A stretch of 60,029 nt of DNA from contig NZ_FOKE01000021.1 in assembly GCF_900112065.1 (NCBI RefSeq), forward strand, positions 1-60,029, given 5' to 3'. The position numbers and the translations under genes are program-made. Positions within the stretch are counted from its first letter, which is position 1; the number at the start of each line of letters is the position of its first letter. Shown piece by piece: positions 53,001-59,642 of this stretch. Below the pieces are notes generated by a model. The model saw only the letters and a list, made by a program, of their open reading frames with translations, had not been told where the DNA came from and did no database searches. The DNA comes from Cohnella sp. OV330 (GTDB lineage: Bacteria > Bacillota > Bacilli > Paenibacillales > Paenibacillaceae).

Positions 53001-55772
53001 TACATTTTCAACCCGACGGACGGCTCGCAGGGCCCGTCGCCCAACCGCTTCTGGAAACTTCGGCCGTTCTACGACAAGGCGATTGATCCGCCGATCGCGG
53101 AACTGATGGAGCTGCTGCAATACAATGGAACGGACCCGGCGACGCTCGCGAGGAAGGATGAGTTCCGCAATCAGATCGCCTTCTGGCGCAAATATCCGTT
53201 CAATCCGCATGCGATTGCCCGCACGCGGCTTGCAGCCTATCAGAAAATGGTGTTCACGAAGTATCTCGACAACTTGATCGCATGGGCGGACGACCTGTTC
53301 CGGCAGGATACGATGGAAGCGATCAACGAAGCCGCCCAGCTATACGTGCTGGCGGGCGAGCTGCTCGGCAAGCGCCCGGCCGGAAGCGGTCCGGCAGAAG
53401 GTGCGGCAGCAGCGAAATCGTACAATGAGCTGGCGCCGCTGCTGGACGATTTCTCCAATGCGCTCACCCAATTGGAGAACGAAATGCCGTATCTGGAATC
53501 CGCGGATCCGGGAGATCCGGCCGCAGCCGCGCTGTTGTCCACGGGGACGGCGCTCTACTTCGGCATCCCGCAGAACGAACGGCTGTTCACCTATTGGGAT
53601 ACGGTAGCCGATCGGTTGTATAAGATCCGGCACGGCATGAGCATCGACGGCGTCGCGCGCCCGCTCGAATTGTTCGAGCCGGCGATCGATCCGGGGCTGC
53701 TCGCCCGCGCCGCCGCGGCCGGCATCGATCTCGGCGCATCCGTCCGATCGAACGCGCCGCTCGCGCCTTATCGGTACGGCGTCATGGCGCAGAAGGCTGT
53801 CGAGCTCTGCGGCGAAGTGCGGTCGTTCGGCGCGGCGCTATTGTCGGCGATGGAGAAGCGCGACGCGGAATCGCTCGCCCTGCTTCGCTCCGACCAGGAG
53901 ATTCGGCTCGTCGGCGCCATGCGCGGCCTGAAGGAGCAGGCGATCGAGGAGGCGCGGACGGCGATCGACGGCTTGCGGAAGAATCGGGAGCTTATCGAGA
54001 TCAGACTTCGCTATTACGAGAATCTGACGTATATGAACGCTTACGAAGAGGAGCAGCTGTACCGGCTATCCTCGGCGAACGACCTCTCGCAGAAAATGGC
54101 CGAATACGAAATCGCGGCACAGATCGCCTCGCAAATTCCGGACTTCACGCTCGGCTCGTCCGGCATGGCGAGTCCTGTCGTGACGTATCAATTCGGCGGC
54201 AGCAACATTTCGCGCGGGCTGTCCACCTTCGCGCGGTTCCTCGGGTACTTGTCGGCGGAGGACAGCTATCAGGCGCAGCGCAACGGCATCCTGGCCGGAT
54301 ACGACCGGCGCAGCGACGAGTGGAAGCTGCAAATGGCCGCGGCGGGCAAAGAGCTCGAACAGATCGATGCGCAAATCGCCGCTGGCGAGATTCGGCTCGC
54401 GATGGCGGAGCGGGAGCTGCAGCAGCATGAGCTTCAGATGGGCAATCTGCGCGAGGCCGACCGTTTCATGCGGGAGAAGTATACGAACCTCGAGCTGTAT
54501 GAGTGGATGACGGCGCAGACGTCGGGCTTGTATTTCCAAAGTTACCGGCTTGCTTACGAAGCGGCGAAGCGGGTCGAGCGTTCGTTCCAGTTCGAGCTCG
54601 GTACCGATGCGGCCTATGTGACGAGCGGCCATTGGGACAGCCTGAAGAAAGGGCTGCTGGCGGGTGAACGGCTGCAAGGCGAGTTGAAGCGGATGGAAGC
54701 GGCCTATTATGAGCAGAACAAGCGAAGCTTGGAGGTAACGAAGCATGTGTCGCTCGCTTTGCTGGACCCGCTGGCGCTGGCCATGCTCAAGGAGTCGGGG
54801 GCTTGCTTCATCGAGCTGCCGGAGGCGTTGTTCGACCTGGATTATCCGGGGCACTATCACCGGAGAATCAAATCCGTCAGCCTATCGATCCCGTGCGTAA
54901 CCGGTCCGTTCGCAGGCGTGAACGGCACGCTGACGCTGCTGCGAAGCTCCATTCGGGTGAACGACGCGCTCCATATGGGCGCATACGTTCGGGCCGAAGG
55001 AGACGATGCCCGCTTCACCGATCAATTCGGCATTAATCAGTCGATCGTCACCAGCTCGGCGCAGCATGACGCAGGCATGTTCGATTTCAGTCTCCGGGAC
55101 GAACGGTACCTCCCATTCGAAGGCGCGGGCGCCGTCAGCCGCTGGCGCATCGAGCTCCCGGCGGAGACCAACGGCTTCGATATCCGAACCGTATCCGACG
55201 TGATCCTGCATGTCATGTATTCGGCGAAGTCGTCCGGCGGCATTTTCCGGAACGCCGTCATGGACGAGGTCGTCCGCAAGGCGCCGCAGACCGGCATGAT
55301 GTTTGCGATATCGGCGAGAAACCGCTTCTCGGCCGAATGGCACCGGTTCCTGCACCCGGCGGATAACGCGGACGGTCAGACGCTGTCGATCCCGCTGACG
55401 TCGCTCGACGTGCCTTTCCGCCACCGCAGCGGTAATCCTGCGATCGTGAAAGCCGATGTTTTCCTGCGCGTGAAGGATGCCGGCGCTTACGGACAAGGAC
55501 AGCCGCTCAAGCTCGCGCTTAAAGCGCCGAACGACGAGACGGCCGTACTGACGCTGTCCGCGGACGTGGCTTTCGGCGACACGCCGCATACGTCGGCTGA
55601 ATTCGAACCGGTCGGCGTTGGCACGTGGACGCTTCATGCGGAAGAAGCCGACATCGCGCTGCTGCCGGAGGCTTTCGTCCAAACGGTGACGGCAGGCGGC
55701 ACCACGCATGTCCGATTGAAGGCCGACATGATCGAGGACCTGGCGATCGTATGGCGCTACACGACCGAATGA
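47079..55772 (+). CDS. Tc toxin subunit A (pore-forming translocator)
   Basis: 2897 residues from a TTG preceded by AAGGGAGGAATCGAG, 21 bp after the BC gene. Residues ~10-110 form a transthyretin/carboxypeptidase-regulatory-like domain (RIAGQIRYADGRSADGAVVAAF). A helical region follows, then the VRP1/SpvA-like shell ~490-620 (TWNDLFGSN, CDCEHCRSVYGPAAYLADLLHFL). Residues ~1500-1700 are the ABC_toxin_N/neuraminidase-like region (ENWLEPDLRDDKSPFF; SLLDICGMHV; YFYRKYIDASYWTPWEKID). Residues ~2250-2500 are long coiled-coil pore helices. The TcB-binding domain ~2500-2730 contains GHYHRRIKSVSLSIPCVTGPF and GMFDFSLRDERYLPFEGAG. A ~165-residue beta-rich extension ends the protein. TcA pentamers bind host cells and inject the TcC effector. 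No signal peptide, as usual. Confidence 0.95.
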   Translation: MKSVMHENKEAPPVGTRRIAGQIRYADGRSADGAVVAAFAKTFRTETYLGEDTTDRDGCYEIRYQADSDTVQPETLNVLIRVRNRDGRAVAESPVYYQAGEEETIDLAADLLGELGFRSEFDRLDAALAPLLGDSAGEELSDDELQLLAIDADVPLLRVKAYAQTLAAAKQSGLAPAPLYAFLRKDAAITVSALAAIPSRVLQAELEEAAWEGIIGREDAERTDDFVESLHGRLLEELAPVPGQRKQEDRAAFGTLLDTLPLAEEDRKGVARLFLQHGEGEESFWKKLSEQDGWREKKAVEKLPLAYKLADLTGGKLTLVQALLERLDDSDPQSALRKLAEWPVAAWTELLEQAGEPADSLRQTAAEIMRVLEHAMPTAFAAGRLVSGDDPLKRRMGGYLQERSDFNLLTSRIGSVPDGEGLLKEEDRDGEDLELAEGLRKLQRVYRLAGSFDAADAMLQEGVHSAYGAAQMGKSAFVERFAEALGGERPASVVYDKASQVTTTALMLVARYREEAEAASFPAALAGDISALAGTGTVLPTWNDLFGSNALCDCEHCRSVYGPAAYLADLLHFLSKRPSGTAGKNALAVLLERRPDLGRILLSCANTNVTLPYADLVNELLENQVSPATADVAEETSGTGEERAAEPEYMNAGAYDKLSQALYPWSLPYDLALDQTRAYMNHLRLSRRELMEAWRRGGNPEDPYAQAVAAEALGLTDFERRIVTGSLGEPPFSGDYDPWKFWGLSENVVVDENWDVYLSRVPNFTRISGFTTDEVKALLSARCINPDSSLRLESAQPDSTGEATVIVNLTEAALDRIHRFARLRLRLGWTITELDKAMTALGATELDGPFLVKLDVLSRLRRSVKLDYPLLLGWWTKLDTHPWPGEAKSAYERLFLNDAAGSPDIFRLREPDRGELADATALLDDHLSAVSAAIGVGTEELQRFAHLFLPDNKLNLEHLSALCRYVSLAKTLGLTAAELHTYARISLFPPFGGEDNALKTEWFMATVREMKATGVSAAEWAYLLLGFEDGPASGAIPSYRTGIWLSNLRAAFRTVASDYAAPPVPDGEWTMRMLSLVYPASVAGPMYNVIESGEPVTESQRTQIVVPYFGRFVNPDELVEFFGQHRESEMRFGYLAGYLSKLLVDEERRRVLRERLAEELRIDEATSRELIGTVRDSFGQGRPLYDILTDPIFTDSDDYVLEEKYAPQFDAVLLARKIARFAQLWSLSADELRFVLTSTNQTYWPELQRLPLHAVENPPVYAEQLLKMHRVLAWRTRLSGKPGDLVRLLGMMGGGETGGVPASIQADIAALTGWSTAFISYASGPEGLGLVYPYEFQTGEALLQLDRLDAVLRKLGVPVETARSWTLAEADWPMAQSVKEAVKSRYDRSQWLSVAKEIHDPLRERRRDALVSWLLVNMPGIDDADDLYARFLLDVEMSAVPLTSRIKLAISSVQLFVQRSLMNLETGVVFNADAAKEWQALAGYRTWEANRKLFLYPENWLEPDLRDDKSPFFREMEQEFLQGEATPETAETAFLGYLNKLESVSLLDICGMHVQNEDRGDGTMIDVVHVIGRTQNSPYLYFYRKYIDASYWTPWEKIDVDIEGNQLFPFVHNGRLILFWPIYKDVAKSNGGSSSGVPTETVLQVGIAWSEYRNGKWSGKTVAEKAVKIDFFSPYLPLNKEQLFFLPNYDSNGGALTVNCCIFSPLQEPDGYSGLYWTLFKFILNGSNGKVETQQIYSQSTPTLPPMFGLPKKANLVDSRVVSRDHSVPLRLPSLEYGYGGVGQRQNDTFARTPRPYRIMFPYTYFGFLANYPFIYQDGSRSYFGFAKPSTMLSFNLLSGDGDRLARMGLQPDAGSTDAVQGIYIGGTGLFDTFKLGFAPFYHPYASQFIQRLNKGGIELLLKPDSQGLSRNDFGSEYGPQPFVAGPYPVDNVDFSFAGSYAGYNWELFFHAPLIIADRLSKNRQFEQAQKWFHYIFNPTDGSQGPSPNRFWKLRPFYDKAIDPPIAELMELLQYNGTDPATLARKDEFRNQIAFWRKYPFNPHAIARTRLAAYQKMVFTKYLDNLIAWADDLFRQDTMEAINEAAQLYVLAGELLGKRPAGSGPAEGAAAAKSYNELAPLLDDFSNALTQLENEMPYLESADPGDPAAAALLSTGTALYFGIPQNERLFTYWDTVADRLYKIRHGMSIDGVARPLELFEPAIDPGLLARAAAAGIDLGASVRSNAPLAPYRYGVMAQKAVELCGEVRSFGAALLSAMEKRDAESLALLRSDQEIRLVGAMRGLKEQAIEEARTAIDGLRKNRELIEIRLRYYENLTYMNAYEEEQLYRLSSANDLSQKMAEYEIAAQIASQIPDFTLGSSGMASPVVTYQFGGSNISRGLSTFARFLGYLSAEDSYQAQRNGILAGYDRRSDEWKLQMAAAGKELEQIDAQIAAGEIRLAMAERELQQHELQMGNLREADRFMREKYTNLELYEWMTAQTSGLYFQSYRLAYEAAKRVERSFQFELGTDAAYVTSGHWDSLKKGLLAGERLQGELKRMEAAYYEQNKRSLEVTKHVSLALLDPLALAMLKESGACFIELPEALFDLDYPGHYHRRIKSVSLSIPCVTGPFAGVNGTLTLLRSSIRVNDALHMGAYVRAEGDDARFTDQFGINQSIVTSSAQHDAGMFDFSLRDERYLPFEGAGAVSRWRIELPAETNGFDIRTVSDVILHVMYSAKSSGGIFRNAVMDEVVRKAPQTGMMFAISARNRFSAEWHRFLHPADNADGQTLSIPLTSLDVPFRHRSGNPAIVKADVFLRVKDAGAYGQGQPLKLALKAPNDETAVLTLSADVAFGDTPHTSAEFEPVGVGTWTLHAEEADIALLPEAFVQTVTAGGTTHVRLKADMIEDLAIVWRYTTE

Positions 55773-55795
55773 GCGAAGTAACGGAACATTAACCG

Positions 55796-55846
55796 AACGG
55801 CCATCCTCGAGGGCAGTCATCCGCCCAAGGGGGTGGCCGTTTTTTA
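55796..55846 (+). terminator. Rho-independent terminator of the Tc operon
   Basis: AACGGCCA / TGGCCGTT stem enclosing a larger partly paired loop, then T5. It closes the BC-A operon. Confidence 0.88.
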
Positions 55847-55914
55847 TCGATTTCTTGGCGCCGCAATGGTAAAATAAGGGGCGGTTACGCATCGTAGAGT
55901 AAGGGTGATACTCA

Positions 55915-56223
55915 TTGACTAATAAAAGCTCTCATAATTGCAATCTAAATATTAGATATTACTTACCTGAAGAAGAATGGAATAAAATTTCTAATATATA
56001 TAAAAGTATGCCTGGATGGATCGGGTATAAAAATGGCGTTCCATATTGGTATGGACAAGAAGATGACGATATTTATATTACGGCTTCAGTCGAACCAAGT
56101 GGATTATCATTTTATGCACAGTTGAATAAGAGCGAATGGAATTCTTGGATAGAAAGGTTTAAATCGGCGGCGACAAAGGTATTAGGCTTTGATGTTGGCG
56201 AACCCGAGGATGGATTTTTGTGA
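55915..56223 (+). CDS. Small immunity-like hypothetical protein
   Basis: 102 residues from a TTG with AAGGGTGATACTCA upstream. The DNA is clearly richer in A and T than the toxin genes. The protein is small, acidic and aromatic (YYLPEEEWNKISNIYKSMPG, WIGYKNGVPYWYG, ITASVEPSGLSFYAQL) and ends ATKVLGFDVGEPEDGFL. That LGFxVGEPExGF ending is, to my recollection, seen in small proteins encoded beside Rhs and other polymorphic toxins, so an immunity role is plausible, but I cannot verify it here. No signal peptide or membrane segment. It lies 143 bp after TcA, behind the operon terminator, so it is expressed separately. Confidence 0.6.
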   Translation: MTNKSSHNCNLNIRYYLPEEEWNKISNIYKSMPGWIGYKNGVPYWYGQEDDDIYITASVEPSGLSFYAQLNKSEWNSWIERFKSAATKVLGFDVGEPEDGFL

Positions 56224-56271
56224 ATTGGGAGAGGAATGAAATTTATATAACGCGGGAGGAGATTAGCGTTT

Positions 56272-56635
56272 ATGAAAAATCGATTAGAAGAAGACATCAT
56301 TTCAACAGCTGAGAGCTTTAGACGATATTCTCGAAGAGTTACGTAATTATAAATTGGATAAAGACGCAATGGATTCTGTTTCGTCTATGGCTGGAAGTTA
56401 CATCTTTGAAGTGGCAAGAAGGAATTATGGAGGCCAGTACTTTTGGGTACAAGATAGAGACCAACCTGTCTTAGTTACCGGTAAGGCTGAATATTCAATT
56501 TCTATATTTGCGTTCGTTAAAGTTAAAGGCAGAATTCAGAACGGCAAAGAAGATGAGATTCCATATTATTTTGACGGCTATATTGAGGCAGTTAATAAAG
56601 GTAAGAAAACCGGATATAGTGCTACAATAGTTTGA
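56272..56635 (+). pseudogene. Frameshifted small gene, immunity-like
   Basis: An ATG at 56272 with GCGGGAGGAGATTAGCG starts MKNRLEEDIISTAESF but stops after 24 codons. The +1 frame carries the continuation LRALDDILEELRNYKLDKDAM, then SYIFEVARRNYGGQYFWVQDRD and PVLVTGKAEYSISIFAFVKVKGRIQNGKEDEIPYYFDGY to 56635. One base change around 56300-56320 would join them into a ~120-residue protein. The pattern G-Y-x-x-E-V-x-R-R-N-x-G-G...V-x-x-R-x-x-N-G-x-x-D-x-I resembles small globular proteins found in toxin-immunity neighbourhoods; the assignment is tentative. A-T-rich like its neighbour and closed by a strong terminator. Confidence 0.5.
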
Positions 56636-56650
56636 GATCATAGAGTATGA

Positions 56651-56694
56651 CACATAGAGGTAAGGGAGAGGTATCCCTTACCTCTGTGTTTTTT
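56651..56694 (+). terminator. Rho-independent terminator
   Basis: ACACA-GAGGTAAGGGA type stem: CATAGAGGTAAGGGA pairs with TCCCTTACCTCTGTG around GAGGTA, followed by T6. Very stable. Confidence 0.94.
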
Positions 56695-56726
56695 AAGAGG
56701 CAAGTATGATGGTCCAGTCGCAATAG

Positions 56727-56975
56727 ATGTGTGCTGGATTACCAATCAGTATGAAGGTCGTGAATTTCTGGATAGATGCGACAGGCCAAAATAAACTATA
56801 TTATGTGATGGAATTTAAGGATATGGCGCAGCGTCAAAGGCTATGGGAGCAGTTTAAGAATGACATCGAATGGATTCAAGTAAAACGCAACTCGGAAGAT
56901 AACGGAGGGCTCATAATCGAAAAAATGGATGATTATTTTATGAGTCAAGCTGATTTTTTCAGATCGGGAAATTGA
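56727..56975 (+). pseudogene. NIPSNAP-like C-terminal remnant
   Basis: 82 codons without a convincing ribosome binding site. The sequence VVNFWIDATGQNKLYYVMEFKDMAQRQRLWEQFKNDIEWIQVK resembles the second half of NIPSNAP-domain proteins, in which a line of the form FEDMAxRExxWxxFxxDPEW is conserved, and the end (DYFMSQADFF) also fits. The first half of the domain is missing. It is probably a 5'-truncated fragment left by rearrangement. Confidence 0.45.
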
Positions 56976-57078
56976 ACTCGCTAAAGCAGGTAATGTTTTA
57001 CTGGTTTGACCGTGTGGGTAATGAGGGTTCGACGCATAAGCAGAGGGGAGGGAAGGCGAAGGCTAAACTCTTCGCCGA

Positions 57079-57969
57079 ATGATGAGCGGCCTTAGAACAG
57101 AAAAATACGAGCAGAATATGCATATAAATGATTCGACTAGAACGAAATCACGAAAGGCGCTTCACGAAGCGGTGCCTGCGATCGATAAGTTCGCCAGAGC
57201 GGGCTATTTGGCAAAAGGGACTGTTTATATCATGATCGGGGCATTGGCAATGATGACCGCGATCGGGCATCGAAAGGAAACGACGGATACGAAGGGCGCA
57301 ATCGAGACGATCGGCGCGCAGCCGTTAGGCGGCATTCTGCTGCTCATTCTTGCCGTCGGACTGGCTGGATTCTCGACGTGGCGGTTAGTACAAGCCTTCG
57401 CGGATCCGGACGGCGAGGGAGGGGACGGAAAAGGAATCCTAGTACGCGCCTCTCGATTTTGCGGGGGAATCTTCTATGCGGTAATCACCTATCATGCAGC
57501 GAAAACGATCTTGGGCGCCCGGCCGTCTTCGGACAACAGCGAACAAGCGTTGACAGCCGTACTTCTGCAGCAGCCGCTTGGTGCTTCGTTAATTGCTGCA
57601 GCCGGACTCGGCTTCGCGATATACGGGATTATTGAGTTCGTCAAAGCGATACGCAACTCCTTCACGAATTCATTCAAATTGAATGAAATAAAACCTGCTA
57701 TGTATCGATATCTTGTGGCTACGGCGAAGTTCGGTCTGTGTGCCAGAGGAGTCGTATTCGGCCTGATCGGTTATTTTCTCGTACGCACCGCCGTCTTCTC
57801 CGATCCTGAAGAAACGAAAGGCTTGGACGACGCGCTCGCCGAGCTCGCGCTGCAGCCGCACGGCCGCTGGTTGCTCGGCGCAGCGGCGCTCGGGTTCGTA
57901 GCGTATGGGCTCTATATGTTCGGATTGGCTCGATACCGGAAGACGATCGGCAAGAAGCGCGAACGATGA
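57079..57969 (+). CDS. DUF1206 integral membrane protein
   Basis: 296 residues. The first ~35 residues are hydrophilic; an alternative ATG lies at 57118. Six membrane helices are arranged as three repeats of the DUF1206 unit: KFARAGYLAKGTVYIMIGALAM, ASRFCGGIFYAVITYHAAKTI and TAKFGLCARGVVFGLIGYFLV, each followed by a second helix ending in a G-x-G-F/Y-x-x-Y-G pattern (AAGLGFAIYGIIEFV, AAALGFVAYGLYMFG). The family is common in soil bacteria and has no established function. Base composition is normal for this genome, unlike the AT-rich genes on both sides, so it is likely a resident gene. Confidence 0.88.
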   Translation: MMSGLRTEKYEQNMHINDSTRTKSRKALHEAVPAIDKFARAGYLAKGTVYIMIGALAMMTAIGHRKETTDTKGAIETIGAQPLGGILLLILAVGLAGFSTWRLVQAFADPDGEGGDGKGILVRASRFCGGIFYAVITYHAAKTILGARPSSDNSEQALTAVLLQQPLGASLIAAAGLGFAIYGIIEFVKAIRNSFTNSFKLNEIKPAMYRYLVATAKFGLCARGVVFGLIGYFLVRTAVFSDPEETKGLDDALAELALQPHGRWLLGAAALGFVAYGLYMFGLARYRKTIGKKRER

Positions 57970-58052
57970 ATTGATTATAAAAAAACGTGATCGGCGGACC
58001 GAACAACGGAGTATTCGAATTTATCAGGCAATGGGATTAGGACGTGCTTTTT

Positions 58053-58244
58053 ATGCTCATCATTTTTTTAATTGGTTTTATCATGATAACTGTGATACTC
58101 ATTTTGATCTTGCATAAGTTGATTGAGAAGTTTCTGAAACCCCGCCAACTGTATAATTGGATTCTTTCAGGTGTGATCGCATCCATTGTTATGTATCTTT
58201 GGATGACAAGCTCGTTGAAGAATTTGCTAACACCTATGCCATGA
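58053..58244 (+). CDS. Small hypothetical membrane protein
   Basis: 63 residues from the ATG at 58053, 10 nt after TTAGGA; a GTG at 58044 in frame is the alternative. Two hydrophobic helices (LIIFLIGFIMITVILILILH and WILSGVIASIVMYLWM) are joined by a basic loop LIEKFLKPRQLY. No family recognised. Its terminator at 58299-58326 is the first copy of the repeat that also bounds the reductase fragment. Confidence 0.5.
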   Translation: MLIIFLIGFIMITVILILILHKLIEKFLKPRQLYNWILSGVIASIVMYLWMTSSLKNLLTPMP

Positions 58245-58298
58245 GACGGCAAGAGAATGAACACGGCGGTAGCTGGCCATCTGATCGGCTGCCATAAA

Positions 58299-58331
58299 AA
58301 GTCGCGATAGTCGCGGCTTTTTTGTTTTATG
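58299..58331 (+). repeat. Terminator-containing direct repeat, copy 1
   Basis: AAAGTCGCG / CGCGGCTTT forms a 9-bp hairpin followed by T6, so it is a terminator for the small membrane protein gene. The 31 bases from 58301 match 58981-59011 at 28 positions. Reductase coding sequence starts right after it. Confidence 0.7.
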
Positions 58332-58980
58332 GGAACGAAGAGTTGCTTGGAAAGGCAATCCAGGGACGTCGAGAGCAAGCTGTTATTGCGACCAAGCTCT
58401 CATACACCCCCAATTACGAGAGCCTCAGCGGCCATCCCGATTACATTAACAGGGCAGTTGAGGATAGCCTCCGTCGCTTGAAGACAGATTACATCGATCT
58501 GTATTACCAGCACCGAGTCGATCCTCAAATTCCGATCGAAGAGACTGTCGGGGCAATGGCCGACCTGATCAAAGCGGGCAAAGTTCGGGCTCTCGGTCTT
58601 CCGAAGCTTCTGCTTTCACCATTCGCCGGGCCCATGCCGTGCATCCCATTTCCGCGCCGGAGAGCGAATACTCGTTATGGAGCCGTGACATCGAAGATGA
58701 GATTCTTCCTGCTGCAAAAGAGTTAGGGATCACTCATGTTGCATACAGTCCGCTCAGCAGAGGATTTATCTCCGGCGAACTTCGTACGTTCGATGATTTG
58801 GCGGCCGACGATCTTCGCAGATGGATGCCTCGGTTCCAGGGGGAGAACTTCCACACAAACGTAGAGATCGTCGATAAAATCAAGGAGATCGCGATAGAGA
58901 AAAACTGTTCACCGTCTCAGTCGGCCTTCGCCTGGACGATCGACGTGGATGTCGGAAGTCAAAAACATTGTCCCATTCAA
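58322..58980 (+). pseudogene. Aldo/keto reductase fragment, truncated at both ends and frameshifted
   Basis: Reads as an aldo/keto reductase of the AKR11/YakC-type group: YGNEELLGKAIQGRREQAVIATKLS at the left edge, RLKTDYIDLYYQHRVDPQIPIEETVGAM and LIKAGKVRALGL in the first frame. Then a shift near 58605-58640 leads to HPISAPESEYSLWSRDIEDE, VAYSPLSRGFISGEL and NCSPSQSAFAWTI in another frame. VKNIVPF-like codons at 58958 suggest one more shift before the end. The N-terminal ~70 residues with the first strand and catalytic Tyr region and the C-terminal NADP-binding end are absent. Both breakpoints coincide with the flanking terminator repeats, so it is a recombination remnant with no function expected. 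Confidence 0.85.
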
Positions 58981-59011
58981 GCCGCAATAGTCGCGGCTTT
59001 TTCGTTTTATG
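58979..59011 (+). repeat. Terminator-containing direct repeat, copy 2
   Basis: AAGCCGC / GCGGCTT hairpin with loop AATAGTC followed by T-rich sequence; 28 of 31 bases equal copy 1 (58301-58331). It forms the right boundary of the reductase fragment. Confidence 0.7.
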
Positions 59012-59147
59012 AGATCAAGTTCTTGTCATTGACCGATGTCAAGAACTTGATCCAATGTAAAATAAGGCTAAGCTAACTGGCAGTATAGTGCAATAGGCGG
59101 TTAAGTGACTTATGATAAATAAAAACTCAATTGAGGTGTAAAGTGGA

Positions 59148-59642
59148 ATGCATACATGCCCATGTTGCGGATATAAAACATTAGTTAGTGACGGGGAATA
59201 TGACATTTGCACGGTTTGTTTTTGGGAAGATGACCCCTATCAAAAGTTACATGAATATGATTTAGGTGCAAATAAAATACCTTTGATAGAGGCACAAAGG
59301 AATTATATTCGTCATGGTGCTTGCGAGGAAGATGCAATTCAATATATTAGAAAACCAAGTGAGCAAGACAAAAGAGATCCTGATTGGAAGCCGATTAACG
59401 ACAGCCTGTATGAATTCAGGTTAGCTTGTCGTAAGTTTATTGACGGCACTTATAGTATTTCTGAATTACAACATACCTTATCTTGGATCGCAGTACCTGA
59501 TGAAATCTTTGTAGACATAAAACAAACTGATAATGATTTAGAAATGATTAGATTTTATTCTGCTGAATACAAACAGCAAGATGAAGCATTAGCTGTGATC
59601 AATGCATTGCTTAAAAAAATGAATATTACCATTGAAGTTTAA
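59148..59642 (+). CDS. CPCC-domain cysteine-rich protein with immunity-like C-terminus
   Basis: 164 residues; ATG at 59148 preceded by GAGGTGTAAAGTGGA. The N-terminal ~75 residues match the CPCC cysteine-rich domain: MHTCPCCGYKTLVSDGEYDICTVCFWEDD, with CPCC and CTVC pairs likely to bind zinc, and ANKIPLIEAQRNYIRHGACEE. The C-terminal ~80 residues (LYEFRLACRKFIDGTYSISELQHTLSWIAVPDEI) look like a small helical domain of the type seen in colicin-immunity-like proteins; this is tentative. The DNA is AT-rich compared with the genome, so recent acquisition is likely. Such genes often sit among orphan immunity genes of toxin systems. Confidence 0.75.
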   Translation: MHTCPCCGYKTLVSDGEYDICTVCFWEDDPYQKLHEYDLGANKIPLIEAQRNYIRHGACEEDAIQYIRKPSEQDKRDPDWKPINDSLYEFRLACRKFIDGTYSISELQHTLSWIAVPDEIFVDIKQTDNDLEMIRFYSAEYKQQDEALAVINALLKKMNITIEV

